DNA from: Oscillatoriaceae cyanobacterium M7585_C2015_266
GTDB lineage: Bacteria; Cyanobacteriota; Cyanobacteriia; Cyanobacteriales; Oscillatoriaceae
Reading direction: 5' to 3'
Length of the DNA stretch: 64,000 nucleotides
Assembly (NCBI GenBank): GCA_015295835.1
Contig: DVEG01000020.1
Span: 62,001 to 126,000, forward strand
Under the pieces are notes generated by a model, which saw only the letters and a list, made by a program, of their open reading frames with translations, made no database searches and was not told where the DNA came from. This document shows positions 8,098 through 17,392 of the stretch, piece by piece; the first letter of the stretch is position 1; each line of letters opens with the position of its first letter. Made by a program: the position numbers and the translations under genes.

Positions 8098-9066
8098 CTA
8101 GCTCATTTCCAGCATCCGCTGTATTGGTTTAAGGGCAGCGAGACGGATTTCTTCCGGAAGAGTAATTTCTGGAGTACGATTTTTCATAGCCAGATAAACC
8201 TTTTCCAGCGTGTTTAAGCGCATGTGCGGACATTCATTGCAAGCGCAACTGTTTGTAGGCGGTGCTGGAATAAACCGCTTGTGGGGAGCCAGCTTTTGCA
8301 TTTGGTGAATAATACCCGGTTCAGTAGCGACTATAAAAGCTTTAGCGTTGCTAAACTGAACGTATTTAAGCAGGGCGGAAGTAGAGCCGATATAGCAAGC
8401 GTGGCGCAGCACAGAAGGTTCGCACTCTGGATGAGCTATCACCTCTGCATCTGGATTTTCGATTTTTAGCTGTACTATTTTCTTTTCGGAAAAATTTTCA
8501 TGAACCATACAACTGCCCTGCCACAGTATCAAATCCCTGCCGGTTTGCTCCATAACGTAGCGCCCCAGATTTTTATCAGGAGCAAAAATAATCGGCTGGT
8601 TTGCAGGAATTTGGCTGACGATTTTAACAGCATTAGAGCTGGTACAGATGATATCGCTCATCGCCTTAATAGCAGCAGAGCAATTTATGTAGGAAACTAC
8701 TATATGTCCAGGATGGGCAGCCTTGAAGGCAGCAAAGGCGTCTGGTGGGCAACTGTCTGCCAGGGAACAGCCAGCTTGCAAGTCTGGTAATAGTACTAAC
8801 TTGTCAGGATTAAGGATTTTTGCAGTTTCCGCCATGAAGTGAACGCCTGCAAAAACAATTACATCCGCGCTGGTGCTGGCAGCTTGGCGAGAAAGTTCTA
8901 GGGAATCGCCAATGTAGTCGGCAATATCTTGAATGTCGGGTTCTTGGTAGTAGTGAGCAAGAATGACGGCATTTAGCTCCTTTTTAAGAGAGGCGAGCGC
9001 CTCAAATAAATCCTGCGGTAAAGCCGCATTTTGGTTGCGTCGTGGCAGGAGTGCATTTGTAAACAC
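8098..9066 (-). CDS. nadA: Quinolinate synthase A
   Basis: NadA condenses iminoaspartate (from NadB) with dihydroxyacetone phosphate to quinolinate, the first step toward NAD. The 322-residue protein has the family motifs [29 protein letters not shown] and the [4Fe-4S] cysteine segments (GCSLADSC around residue 100, SCACNEC near 276). It starts with GTG at 9066. Its divergent neighbour is the metallophosphoesterase gene; no nadB or nadC is nearby. Confidence 0.95.
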   Translation of the reverse strand: MFTNALLPRRNQNAALPQDLFEALASLKKELNAVILAHYYQEPDIQDIADYIGDSLELSRQAASTSADVIVFAGVHFMAETAKILNPDKLVLLPDLQAGCSLADSCPPDAFAAFKAAHPGHIVVSYINCSAAIKAMSDIICTSSNAVKIVSQIPANQPIIFAPDKNLGRYVMEQTGRDLILWQGSCMVHENFSEKKIVQLKIENPDAEVIAHPECEPSVLRHACYIGSTSALLKYVQFSNAKAFIVATEPGIIHQMQKLAPHKRFIPAPPTNSCACNECPHMRLNTLEKVYLAMKNRTPEITLPEEIRLAALKPIQRMLEMS

Positions 9067-9196
9067 GGTTAAAACTTATCTCAATAAATATCAACTCTGC
9101 ATGTAACCAGTAATTATAGTAGTTTTTACCAAAAATTGTCGGCACAAAAGGGCCATTATTTCTTATCCTGAATAAAAAAGCAGCAAGAAAACAGGC

Positions 9197-10171
9197 ATGA
9201 CGAGCAGTGGCAACGAGCAGAAAAATTTGATCAAAATCGCCGTGGTGGGAGATGTCCACGAGCAGTGGGAAGAGGCAGACGGCATAGCACTCAAACACTT
9301 AGGCATAGATTTAGTACTATTTGTGGGGGATTTTGGCAACGAATCAGTACCAGTGGTGCGAGCGATCGCAGCCCTTGACATTCCTAAAGCAGTAGTATTC
9401 GGTAACCACGACGCCTGGTACACCGCCACCGACTGGGGGCGCAAAAAATGCCCCTACAACCGCGAGCAAGAAGACAGAGTACAGGAGCAGATCGATTTGC
9501 TGGGAGCCGCCCACGTCGGTTACGGAAAGCTAGACTTTCCAGAACTGGGTTTAACCGTGGTGGGCAGTCGCCCTTTTACTTGGGGCGGCTCGGATTGGAA
9601 ATATGGCGATTTCTATTACAGCCGCTTCGGAATATCCAATTTTGAAGCATCCGCTGAACGCATTCTCAACGCAGCTCGCCGCGCCGCCTGCGAAACAGTG
9701 ATTTTTTTGGGCCACAACGGACCGAAGGGTTTAGGAGAATTGCCAGAAGATCCCTGTGGCAGAGACTGGAATCCTTTAGGAGGAGATTTTGGCGATCCCG
9801 ATTTCGCCGCCGCGATCGCTGGCGCACGGGCACTCGGTAAAAAAATTCCCCTCGTCACCTTTGGACACATGCATCACCGCCTACGCCATACTCAGCAGCG
9901 ATTGCGTCGAGCTATTCACGTCAGCCCAGAAGGCACAGTTTACTTAAATGCCGCTTGCGTACCCCGCATCGTCAAAACAGAAACAGACTGTCAGCGCAAT
10001 TTTTCAATTGTCTCCCTAAAAGACAGTACTGTCTGCCAAATTTCTCTTATCTGGATCGATGCCCAATTTAAGATCGCTTCCGAACAGGTGCTTTATGCTC
10101 TTGGCAGCCCCAGGGGGAAATTTCACTTGCAGGCATTCGCCGATTTTCAGCGCTCGCAATTCAGCAGATAA
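9197..10171 (+). CDS. Metallophosphoesterase (cyanobacterial TIGR04168-like)
   Basis: The calcineurin-like phosphoesterase motifs appear in order: GDVHEQW near residue 14, GDFGNE near 48, GNHDAW near 76, the FLGHNGP segment, and GHMHHR near residue 223. The 324-residue length and the overall sequence match a family common to cyanobacteria and plastids. The substrate is unknown; a phosphoester hydrolase using two metal ions is all the sequence supports. The start is ATG at 9197. A tRNA-Ser gene follows 32 bases after the stop. Confidence 0.85.
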   Translation: MTSSGNEQKNLIKIAVVGDVHEQWEEADGIALKHLGIDLVLFVGDFGNESVPVVRAIAALDIPKAVVFGNHDAWYTATDWGRKKCPYNREQEDRVQEQIDLLGAAHVGYGKLDFPELGLTVVGSRPFTWGGSDWKYGDFYYSRFGISNFEASAERILNAARRAACETVIFLGHNGPKGLGELPEDPCGRDWNPLGGDFGDPDFAAAIAGARALGKKIPLVTFGHMHHRLRHTQQRLRRAIHVSPEGTVYLNAACVPRIVKTETDCQRNFSIVSLKDSTVCQISLIWIDAQFKIASEQVLYALGSPRGKFHLQAFADFQRSQFSR

Positions 10172-10203
10172 CACAAAATCGGTTATTATAATCCTATCCC
10201 TCT

Positions 10204-10291
10204 GGAGAGGTGGCAGAGTTGGTCGATTGCGTCTGACTTGAAATCAGATGAGCCTGTAAGGGTTCCGGGGGTTCGAATCCCTCCCTCTCCG
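10204..10291 (+). tRNA. tRNA-Ser (anticodon UGA)
   Basis: An 88-base class-II tRNA. The acceptor arms GGAGAGG (10204-10210) and CCTCTCC (10284-10290) pair fully, with discriminator G at 10291. The anticodon TGA lies at 10239-10241 in the loop CTTGAAA. The long variable arm and GGTTCGAATCC T-arm are present. CCA is not encoded. Confidence 0.97.
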
Positions 10292-10399
10292 TTCCCTACC
10301 CAAGGTAAATGAACACTTTTCACTTGTGCCATTTACCCGATTTTCAGCAATTTGAAAACGGCTATGTTTAAGGATAGTAACAAAAACTAAAATCTAGTA

Positions 10400-10428
10400 T
10401 TGACAGAGGCAAACAAAAACGTTATAAT
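10400..10428 (+). promoter_or_regulatory. Consensus sigma-70 promoter without an adjacent gene
   Basis: TTGACA (10400-10405) and TATAAT (10423-10428) match the consensus exactly with the ideal 17-base spacer. The next coding start (invertase) is 432 bases downstream, so the transcript either has a very long leader or is a non-coding RNA. Confidence 0.7.
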
Positions 10429-10449
10429 TAATACCTGTATTAAATACAA

Positions 10450-10474
10450 AAGCTGTTCCCATCTTTGACAGCTT
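10450..10474 (+). ncRNA. Possible structured small RNA or leader hairpin
   Basis: AAGCTGT (10450-10456) pairs with ACAGCTT (10468-10474) around an 11-base loop. It begins roughly 15 bases after the start point expected from the promoter at 10400. Only the 5' hairpin can be delimited; no clear terminator defines a 3' end, and I cannot assign it to a known RNA family. Confidence 0.3.
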
Positions 10475-10860
10475 AAGCAGAACCGGGTGCTATTTTGGCG
10501 GCATATTTTGTCGCTATTAACTCAGTATTGTCAAATCCCCTTTCCTGCAACTAGCAGACAAATAAGAAAATATGGGGAACAAAAAATAGGATTTCGTGAA
10601 AAATCCAGTTTCTTGGTTTCAGGAAGTACTGGAAGTCAAGTTTTTTGTAAAATACCCACTTAACCTATACCAAAAAACGTCAAGAAGGAAGTGCTTTGAC
10701 GGAGATGGTGAAACGCAGTGATTGGCGATTCGAGGTATAAAAGCGCTTGAACCAAAGAATTGCTATTTTGTTATTGCTATCTCGTCTAGAGGGAGAAAAT
10801 TCGATAAAAAACTCGCAAATAAGTCAAGAAAATAATCTGTTTGAATACTAGAAATAAGCG

Positions 10861-12243
10861 ATGGAAAATTCCATAGTTGAAGAGGCATGGCAAGCGCTGG
10901 AAAAAGCAATCATATATTATTATGATCGTCCGATAGGGACATTAGCAGCAAGGGATCCAAATTTAGAAGCCCTCAATTACGATCAGTGTTTTATCCGGGA
11001 TTTTGTATCATCAGCACTGGTTTTCCTGATTAAAGGGCAACCAGAAATTGTCCGCAACTTTTTGATAGAAACTCTGCGGATGCAGATAAAAGAAAGGCAA
11101 CTAGACTTTCTTGAACCAGGAAGAGGGTTGATGCCAGCAAGCTTTAAAGTAATAGTAGAAAATGACTATCAATATTTGCAGCCAGATTTTGGCGATCGCG
11201 CCATTGGAAGAGTAACCCCCGTAGACTCCTGTCTATGGTGGATTATGATTTTGCGCGCCTATGTAAAAGCAACTGGCGACATAGAACTCGCCCACCAAGA
11301 CGAATTTCAAAGAGGAATCCGGCTAATTTTAGAACTCTGCCTAGTAGCTAGATTTGATATCTACCCAACCCTATTGGTTCCCGATGGCGCTTCCATGATT
11401 GATCGCCGCATGGGAACAAACGGACATCCTCTAGAAATCCAATCTCTATTTTACGCCGCGTTGCGTGCCGCTAACGAACTTTTGCTCGATAATAAAGTCA
11501 ATCAATTTATCATTCAGGGAGTAAAAAATCGACTGGGACCCCTCACAGAACATATTCGCAAACATTATTGGCTAGATATGGAGCGTTTAAATGATATCTA
11601 TCACTACAAAGGTGAAGAATATGGAGAACACGCTCTCAATCAGTTTAATATCTATTCTGACTCAATTCCCTATGCGTGGTTGACTGAATGGCTGCCAGAA
11701 AGAGGCGGTTATCTGGCGGGCAATCTTGGCCCTTCACAGTTGGATTGTCGCTTTTTTACTGTAGGTAACTTGATGGCAATTATCTCTTCCTTGGCAAGCC
11801 CTCGCCAATCCCAAGCCATTATGGAACTTATCGAACAGCGCTTTGATGATCTTATCGGTTACATGCCTATGAAAATTTGTTTTCCAGCTCTAGAAGACAG
11901 AGACTGGAAACTCGTAACCGGCTGCGATCCGAAAAATAGACCCTGGTCATACCACAATGGCGGCAATTGGCCAGTATTAATTTGGATGTTGGCAGCAGCT
12001 TCTCTGAAAACTGGGCGAATAGAATTAATATCTCACGCAATTGAAATTGCAAAAAGACGATTGAGTGCTGATCGGTGGGCTGAATATTACGATGGCAAAA
12101 ACGGTAGACTTGTCGGCAAAGAAGCAAGAAAATATCAAACCTGGACGATCGCAGGCTTTTTATTGGCGCAAGAACTGCTAGCTAATCCTGAGCATTTGAA
12201 ATTAATCAGTTTCGAGCCAGATGAAATCACAAATAGAGCATGA
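10861..12243 (+). CDS. Alkaline/neutral invertase (GH100)
   Basis: This enzyme hydrolyses sucrose to glucose and fructose in the cytoplasm, at neutral to alkaline pH. The 460 residues cover the whole (alpha/alpha)6 barrel of GH100. Conserved blocks are [13 protein letters not shown] (residues 39-51), [10 protein letters not shown] (118-127), MIDRRMG (179-185, whose Asp is the likely catalytic acid) and [11 protein letters not shown] near 360. The length matches the cyanobacterial Inv enzymes. It starts at ATG, has a roughly 570-base upstream gap, and appears monocistronic. No sucrose synthesis gene is nearby. Confidence 0.93.
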   Translation: MENSIVEEAWQALEKAIIYYYDRPIGTLAARDPNLEALNYDQCFIRDFVSSALVFLIKGQPEIVRNFLIETLRMQIKERQLDFLEPGRGLMPASFKVIVENDYQYLQPDFGDRAIGRVTPVDSCLWWIMILRAYVKATGDIELAHQDEFQRGIRLILELCLVARFDIYPTLLVPDGASMIDRRMGTNGHPLEIQSLFYAALRAANELLLDNKVNQFIIQGVKNRLGPLTEHIRKHYWLDMERLNDIYHYKGEEYGEHALNQFNIYSDSIPYAWLTEWLPERGGYLAGNLGPSQLDCRFFTVGNLMAIISSLASPRQSQAIMELIEQRFDDLIGYMPMKICFPALEDRDWKLVTGCDPKNRPWSYHNGGNWPVLIWMLAAASLKTGRIELISHAIEIAKRRLSADRWAEYYDGKNGRLVGKEARKYQTWTIAGFLLAQELLANPEHLKLISFEPDEITNRA

Positions 12244-12450
12244 AAGTGTTCGTAAAAACTTATTAGAATAGGTTGGTAGAGGGAAGTAATACGGGGGTAA
12301 AAAGCAGCTCAAAAACTTGGCAAGAGGGAAAATGTTAAGAAAACATTCCCATAAATGAGTGAGAAAGTAAAAAAAATCTATAGATACAACAGCTGTGAGA
12401 TACTTTAATAATGATATTTTGGCAGTAGTGTTTGCAGGTAATCCCTAGTT

Positions 12451-13188
12451 GTGAAGTTATTTGTCTACCATACCCCCGAACTGACGCCAACAGATAGCGT
12501 GCCCGATTGCGCGATCGCTATCGATGTACTCCGCGCCACATCGACAATAGCCACAGCTTTGGCAGCAGGAGCCGAAGCCGTGCAAGTCTTCAGTGATATG
12601 GATAAATTAATGTATGTCAGCGAACAGTGGCCACATGAAAAACGCCTGCGAGCAGGCGAACGAGGTGGAGCGAAAGTAGCCGGATGTGACTTAGGCAACT
12701 CCCCCCTCGACTGCACCCCCGAACTCGTGCAAGGAAAACGGCTATTCATCAGTACCACCAATGGTACTCGTTCCCTACAGCGAGTGCAAAACGCTGCTTC
12801 GGTTTTGGCAGGAGCATTCATCAACCGCAAAGCAGTAGTGGAATATATTTTAGCTAAACAACCAGAAACAGTTTGGATTGTAGGTTCGGGTTGGGAAGGC
12901 AGTTTTTCTCTAGAAGATACTGCTTGTGCTGGCGCGATCGCTCATAGCCTCCAGAGCGCTACAGGCACGCCCCTCGACGAATTCGCTGGTAATGATGAAG
13001 TCATCGCTGCCAGTGCCCTTTACCTACAGTGGAAAGATGAGCTTTTACAGCTGATGCACCACGCCAGTCACGGCAAACGCCTGCTGCGCCTCAACTGTCA
13101 CGAAGACTTAAAATATTGTGTCCAAACCGATATTCTCGATGTGCTACCTATCCAGAAAGAATTAGGGGTGTTTGTCAAAAATGGGTGA
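12451..13188 (+). CDS. comB: 2-phosphosulfolactate phosphatase family protein (ComB)
   Basis: The 245-residue protein has the ComB signature: [19 protein letters not shown] (residues 23-41), ERGG near 68, [10 protein letters not shown] near 98 and AGAFINR. In methanogens this fold dephosphorylates 2-phosphosulfolactate on the way to coenzyme M. Cyanobacteria do not make coenzyme M, so the physiological substrate here is unknown. The start is GTG at 12451. It converges with the LpxB-related gene, with only one base between the stop codons. Confidence 0.88.
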   Translation: MKLFVYHTPELTPTDSVPDCAIAIDVLRATSTIATALAAGAEAVQVFSDMDKLMYVSEQWPHEKRLRAGERGGAKVAGCDLGNSPLDCTPELVQGKRLFISTTNGTRSLQRVQNAASVLAGAFINRKAVVEYILAKQPETVWIVGSGWEGSFSLEDTACAGAIAHSLQSATGTPLDEFAGNDEVIAASALYLQWKDELLQLMHHASHGKRLLRLNCHEDLKYCVQTDILDVLPIQKELGVFVKNG

Positions 13189-13189
13189 G

Positions 13190-14506
13190 CTATTCCCCAC
13201 TCCCCAATCGCTGCATCAAACAGGCAGCAATGCGGCGGGCAGCACCGGGAAAACCCATGCGCCGCTGCCCATTTTCTTCAATCAGGTGTAGCAAATCGGG
13301 ATCACGTAGCAACTGCTGCACAATAGCGGCTATTTGCTGTGGCTGCTGCACTAAAATCAAAGATGGCCCAAGCAAACGGCTCTGGGCTTCCGCAAAGGCA
13401 GGGGTAAACTGGGGACCTGATCCTGGTATGGCAAGCGCTGGTTTGCCCAAACCGATAAACTGTTCTGTAGCTGTACCCGCCATGGCGAGCGCTATGTCAC
13501 CTGCTTGCAAGCATTCAGCAAAAGCGTGCTGCGTCAGAATTAGGGTGCTATTTCCTAAAATAAAGGTTTTTGCCGTTGACTCGTTGAGGAGTTTTGCCGG
13601 TAGGTTTTGAAAAAAAATAGTCTCTTTGATGAGTAGATTATTTGTATTTTGCTGCCAGCCGTAAAATTGTAACCCTGAGCAAAATTCGCTCAAGCTTAAA
13701 CTAGGAGCGAGCGCGGCAAGAAATATCAGCTTACGCTCAGCAAATGTTTCACACAAGCCTGCTACGGCTTGTAAAATTTTCTGCCAATTTCTATAAGCTT
13801 CTGGCGCTCTCGAACCGGGGAGAAGGGTAACAACCATAGAACGCTGCCTTTCCCTCCATTCCCTATCCGGCTCGTAAAAAATTGCCTCTGGCTTTTCTAC
13901 CTCCAACTCATCCATCATCGGATTTCCCAAATCTAATACTGGAATCGAAAATTTTTGTAAAACCTGCGCTGTCAGCGAATCTCTGGGAAAAACTGCTTTG
14001 CATCTGTTTCTACTCATCAACCAGCGTTCCCAAGGTAAATATACTGAGCCAGACCATCCCTCTAAACGCTCCCACAGCGATCGCCTCGGCAGCATTCCAG
14101 CTTCATCCCGTATATAGTATTCTGATTTCGCAGTTCCCACAAAAGCATAAACAGCACCACTCATCCAGGCAAATAACAAAGGTACGATATCTCCCACGGC
14201 TAAAATTGCCCCGCCCTTTTTTGCCCAAGCACGAACGGCTTTTAACTGGCTAAAAGTCAATTGCAACAAACCATCTTTTAAGTCTCGCAATAATTGTTTA
14301 CCATCCATGTATATAAAACCGCCAGATGGCATTTTTTTAACCTTGCCAATAATAGATACCCCCTCTAGCTGGGCATAGGCTTCTCCCTCCCCCACAAGAG
14401 GCAAGGCTGCCAATTCCGGCGGATTGGGTAGGCGTTGTAATTCCCGCAAGATGCGAACTGCGATAATGTCCTCTCCGTGACCATTGCTTAGGCAAAGTAG
14501 TTTCAA
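13190..14506 (-). CDS. Lipid-A-disaccharide synthase-related glycosyltransferase (TIGR03492-like)
   Basis: The 438-residue protein resembles LpxB in overall fold. It has an SNGHGED motif at residues 7-13, a central AVGDIVPLLFAWMSG segment, and the C-terminal nucleotide-sugar site (LAMAGTATEQFIGLGKPALAIPGSGPQFTPAFAEAQ region). It belongs to the cyanobacterial LpxB-like family, distinct from true LpxB. The donor and acceptor are not known; a role in lipid or cell-surface glycosylation is inference. The start is ATG. The tmRNA gene lies upstream on the other strand. Confidence 0.8.
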   Translation of the reverse strand: MKLLCLSNGHGEDIIAVRILRELQRLPNPPELAALPLVGEGEAYAQLEGVSIIGKVKKMPSGGFIYMDGKQLLRDLKDGLLQLTFSQLKAVRAWAKKGGAILAVGDIVPLLFAWMSGAVYAFVGTAKSEYYIRDEAGMLPRRSLWERLEGWSGSVYLPWERWLMSRNRCKAVFPRDSLTAQVLQKFSIPVLDLGNPMMDELEVEKPEAIFYEPDREWRERQRSMVVTLLPGSRAPEAYRNWQKILQAVAGLCETFAERKLIFLAALAPSLSLSEFCSGLQFYGWQQNTNNLLIKETIFFQNLPAKLLNESTAKTFILGNSTLILTQHAFAECLQAGDIALAMAGTATEQFIGLGKPALAIPGSGPQFTPAFAEAQSRLLGPSLILVQQPQQIAAIVQQLLRDPDLLHLIEENGQRRMGFPGAARRIAACLMQRLGSGE

Positions 14507-14663
14507 GTTTTAATCTCCCAGAAAAATTTAGTACACTCCCTCAAGATTAACCGAGGCAACGGTTGCAGACTGCATCGATAGCTAGTAGAATCTTTTTCTG
14601 CTAGGTTCGGTTTACCGTATAAAATAATTCGTTTATTACTACCGAAAACGGCCTGAAATTCTC

Positions 14664-14690
14664 CTGACAGGTAAAAAAATTTACTATAAT
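14664..14690 (+). promoter_or_regulatory. Putative tmRNA promoter
   Basis: A perfect TATAAT (14685-14690) lies 19 bases before the mature tmRNA 5' end, preceded by CTGACA (14664-14669) with a short 15-base spacer. The -10 element is convincing; the -35 assignment is weak. Confidence 0.45.
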
Positions 14691-14709
14691 CAAAATAGAA
14701 ATGACACAC

Positions 14710-15096
14710 GGGGCTTCAACGGTTTCGATGTGTCGGCGAAAGCTGATCCATGATCCAGGCCGAGAGTGAGTCTTCTCTCGTAAATACCAGGCTCGAAAGA
14801 AAGTAAAGGCGAACAACATCGTTCCTTTTGCTCGTAAGGCTGCCACTGTTGCTGCCTAATAACCTCTAATCAGGTTCGAGCGTCTGTAGGCTGACTCCGT
14901 TAAAGTCTGCAGACATAACCCCAACGGATGCTCTAGCAAGATTCCTTTGGTTGCTTGCTAGCTAAGACTTAACCAAAGAATCCTATCATCCGGGATAATG
15001 GATGATTCCCGCTCTGAGGGTAAGAAGAGCTAAGCCTGTGAATGAGTGGAAGGTGAATACCCGGCGCAGACATGGGTTCGACTCCCATAAGCTCCA
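14710..15096 (+). ncRNA. ssrA: Transfer-messenger RNA
   Basis: This is a one-piece tmRNA. The 5' end GGGGCTTCAACGG and the 3' end AAGCTCCA form the acceptor stem, with a GGTTCGACTCC T-arm just before it. The resume codon begins at 14809, and the tag reads ANNIVPFARKAATVAA with TAA at 14857-14859. The usual cyanobacterial tag ends very similarly (KxAxVAA), supporting the call. It rescues stalled ribosomes and tags the nascent chains for proteolysis. CCA is not encoded. A gene fragment on the minus strand abuts the 3' end. Confidence 0.97.
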
Positions 15097-15325
15097 TAAT
15101 TCTACTTGTTCCAGGGCTTCTTGAAAACTCCGGTAAGCATTTTCTAAAGCTTTTTGTTTTTCGGAGAAATTAATTTCAGGCAAATCAGGGTAGTGGAGAG
15201 TACTTTGTCTAATTCCAACGCTTGCACTACCTTGCCTAAAAATTCATCATCTTTAGCTTCTTTATTCATCATCTTTAGCTTCTTTAGCTTCCCCCCTGGC
15301 ACACCAGCACCCACCCCTAATCTAC
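15097..15325 (-). pseudogene. Truncated, frameshifted gene remnant abutting the tmRNA 3' end
   Basis: Read on the minus strand, a coding-like sequence AKDDEFLGKVVQALELDKVLS shifts frame near 15195. It continues as DLPEINFSEKQKALENAYRSF and QEALEQVEL, then runs straight into the antisense of the tmRNA 3' end at 15096. The N-terminal side includes a short tandem repeat. I do not recognise the family with certainty; it looks like a small helical protein. The C-terminus appears lost exactly at the tmRNA boundary. Confidence 0.5.
15242..15285. repeat. 22-bp tandem duplication
   Basis: A 22-base unit beginning ATTCATCATCTTTAGC occurs twice without mismatch (15242-15263 and 15264-15285), followed by a partial third copy (AGCTTC). 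It lies in the remnant downstream of tmRNA. A duplication of this kind fits replication slippage in non-functional DNA. I see nothing further up to 15561 except AT-rich sequence. Confidence 0.8.
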
Positions 15326-15561
15326 TATTTCTCGATGACGATTGAGGATATCGTTTTTCCCCATTGATAGATATCTCCCAAACCGTAGCGACACTAATCA
15401 GCTTTTTTAATCTAATACAACGGGCTGCAGGCGCATTTTACTTTATCTTAGTACAAAATTTTATTGTAGTTTGTATTTTCTTTGGCAGGCAGTGAAACGC
15501 ATAAAATTTACTCTTAAAACTATTGACAAAAAGGAAATTTTATGTTTTAAAAAAAAGGGGT

Positions 15562-17355
15562 TTAGCGTTTGACCTTAAAATAGGTTTTGAAGATTTCGTG
15601 AGCGATGGGGGCAGCAGCGACGCCGCCATAGCCGGCATTTTCGACGACGACTGCGATCGCAATTTGCGGCTCTTTGGCTGGCCCATAGGCGATATACAGA
15701 GCATTTGAAGTTTGTCCCAGCACTTCAGCGGTGCCAGTTTTGCCTGCCGTTAGTGGGATAGAGCCATCATTGAGCAGTTGAGCCGTACCTTTTTCAACCA
15801 CAGCCACCAAACCCCTACGAATAGTTTCGATAGTAGAAAACTTAATACCAGTAGGTTCTGGTTTCGTTGCCGGAGTATTAGTTTGCGAAGCCAGTAGATG
15901 AGGCTTTACACGGTAGCCGCCATTAGCGATCGCCGCCGTCATCACTGCCAATTCCAAAGGACTTGCCAAAACCAGACCCTGACCGATAGACATACTCACC
16001 GTATCACCGGCATACCAAGGTTCCCCGTAAAGTTTTTCTTTCTCCTGCGGGGTAGGCAGCGAACCATACTGCCCACCTTCCAGCCCCAAGAGATTTAAAT
16101 CAGTTGTTTTGCCAATTCCCAACTTTTGACCCCATTTAGCAATTTCTTCCGGCCCCACTTCCAAGCCGATTTGGTAAAAGAAAGTATTGCTACTATAAGC
16201 AAAAGCATCCTCAAACCCGATCACCCCATAACTGCCACTGTGTTCATGAAAACTAATTCCGCCGACAGTGATCGAAGAATAAGTAGCCAACAGAGAATCA
16301 GGAGAAAACTTACCCGATTCCATACCAGCAACAGCCGTCACCACCTTGAAAGTGCTGCCTGGAGGATAGCCTTGCAGAGCGCGATTGAGAAATGGCTTAT
16401 CCTTTCGCTGCAACTCTTCCCATTCCGAAGATTTAACTTGCCGGGTGAACAGATTCGGGTCAAAAGACGGCCCGCTAGCCATGGCCAGCACCGCACCAGT
16501 TTTAACATCTAATACAACCACTGCTCCTCGTCGTTGATTGAGAGCTTTCTCAGCACTTTTTTGGAGCTCGAGGTCGAGGGTCAACTGTACTGTATGTCCG
16601 GCGGTAGGGGGTTTAATGCCCAATTCTCGCAACTCTTCCCCACTTGCATTCACCTCTATTAAGCGAGAACCCCATACCCCTTGCAGTTGATTGTTAGCCA
16701 GGCGTTCCACTCCCATTTGACCAACAATCATTCCCATAGGATAGTCTGGATTAGCTTTCAAATCATCTTCAGTAGCCTCTCCGATATATCCTAAGACGTG
16801 GCTGCCGATATTGCCGTTAGGATAATAGCGATTAGCTTCTGGGCGAATTTCTACCCCCTGCAATTCCTCTGCTTTTTCTCCAAGTACAACAAACTCTTCA
16901 GCCTTGAGTTCACCCTTAATTTTCACCGGCATTCCTGAGTCGAAGCCGACTTGTTGTAGTTTTTTCATAATGCTTTCTGCCGGGATATTCAGTACCTGTG
17001 CGAGTTTCTGTGCTGTTATTGACCATTTTTCTTTTGGCTGTTCTTTCGGCCACAGGTATACAGAACGAGACAGGCGATTGGCTGCCAAGAGTTTGCCATT
17101 GCGATCTAAGATATTGCCGCGTTCTGAACGCATTGGTACTAGGCGGATGCGGTTGTTTTCTGCTCGTTGTCGGTGGTATTCGCCTTGGATAAGCTGCAAG
17201 TTGATGAGGCGGAAAACGTACAAGCTCATAAAGCTACTGACGATCGCCATAAGCACGAATCCTTGAACTGTTCGGCTGCGGCGAATTTCTGCGTCTCGCA
17301 GCTTATTGCCGTTAAATCCCCGTATTCCCGAATCAAAAAAAAGTCCGCTTGCCAT
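15562..17355 (-). CDS. mrdA: Penicillin-binding protein 2, peptidoglycan transpeptidase
   Basis: PBP2 cross-links peptidoglycan during lateral elongation as partner of RodA. There is one N-terminal transmembrane helix (about residues 33-55), a dimerisation/pedestal domain, and a transpeptidase domain. Counting from the upstream TTG at 17358, the active-site motifs are STFK (Ser335), SSN (389-391) and KTGTAE (540-545); from the preferred ATG at 17355 subtract one. The size is normal (597 residues). thiD lies upstream on the same strand with only 37 bases between. No rodA or mreBCD is adjacent. Confidence 0.93.
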   Translation of the reverse strand: MASGLFFDSGIRGFNGNKLRDAEIRRSRTVQGFVLMAIVSSFMSLYVFRLINLQLIQGEYHRQRAENNRIRLVPMRSERGNILDRNGKLLAANRLSRSVYLWPKEQPKEKWSITAQKLAQVLNIPAESIMKKLQQVGFDSGMPVKIKGELKAEEFVVLGEKAEELQGVEIRPEANRYYPNGNIGSHVLGYIGEATEDDLKANPDYPMGMIVGQMGVERLANNQLQGVWGSRLIEVNASGEELRELGIKPPTAGHTVQLTLDLELQKSAEKALNQRRGAVVVLDVKTGAVLAMASGPSFDPNLFTRQVKSSEWEELQRKDKPFLNRALQGYPPGSTFKVVTAVAGMESGKFSPDSLLATYSSITVGGISFHEHSGSYGVIGFEDAFAYSSNTFFYQIGLEVGPEEIAKWGQKLGIGKTTDLNLLGLEGGQYGSLPTPQEKEKLYGEPWYAGDTVSMSIGQGLVLASPLELAVMTAAIANGGYRVKPHLLASQTNTPATKPEPTGIKFSTIETIRRGLVAVVEKGTAQLLNDGSIPLTAGKTGTAEVLGQTSNALYIAYGPAKEPQIAIAVVVENAGYGGVAAAPIAHEIFKTYFKVKR

Positions 17356-17392
17356 CAAAGAATCCGCAAAAGTACTGCCACTATAGAATACC

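Larger units (their letters stand above)
10292..10860. other. Intergenic region with an orphan promoter and hairpin
   Basis: Nearly 570 bases contain no credible gene. The notable content is a consensus sigma-70 promoter at 10400-10428, followed by a 7-bp hairpin at 10450-10474. The rest is AT-rich, with weak echoes of the AAACC/GGTTT hairpin family near 10590-10620. It could be a long leader of the invertase gene or hold a small RNA. Confidence 0.5.

Noticed and set aside
10059-10241. Open frame overlapping the tRNA-Ser gene
   Set aside because: It overlaps the metallophosphoesterase gene and the tRNA; a shadow frame.
12465-12830. 121-residue antisense frame in comB
   Set aside because: Antisense shadow of an obviously conserved gene.
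15154-15345. Plus-strand frame downstream of tmRNA
   Set aside because: It overlaps a tandem repeat and a minus-strand remnant that reads better; not credible as a gene.
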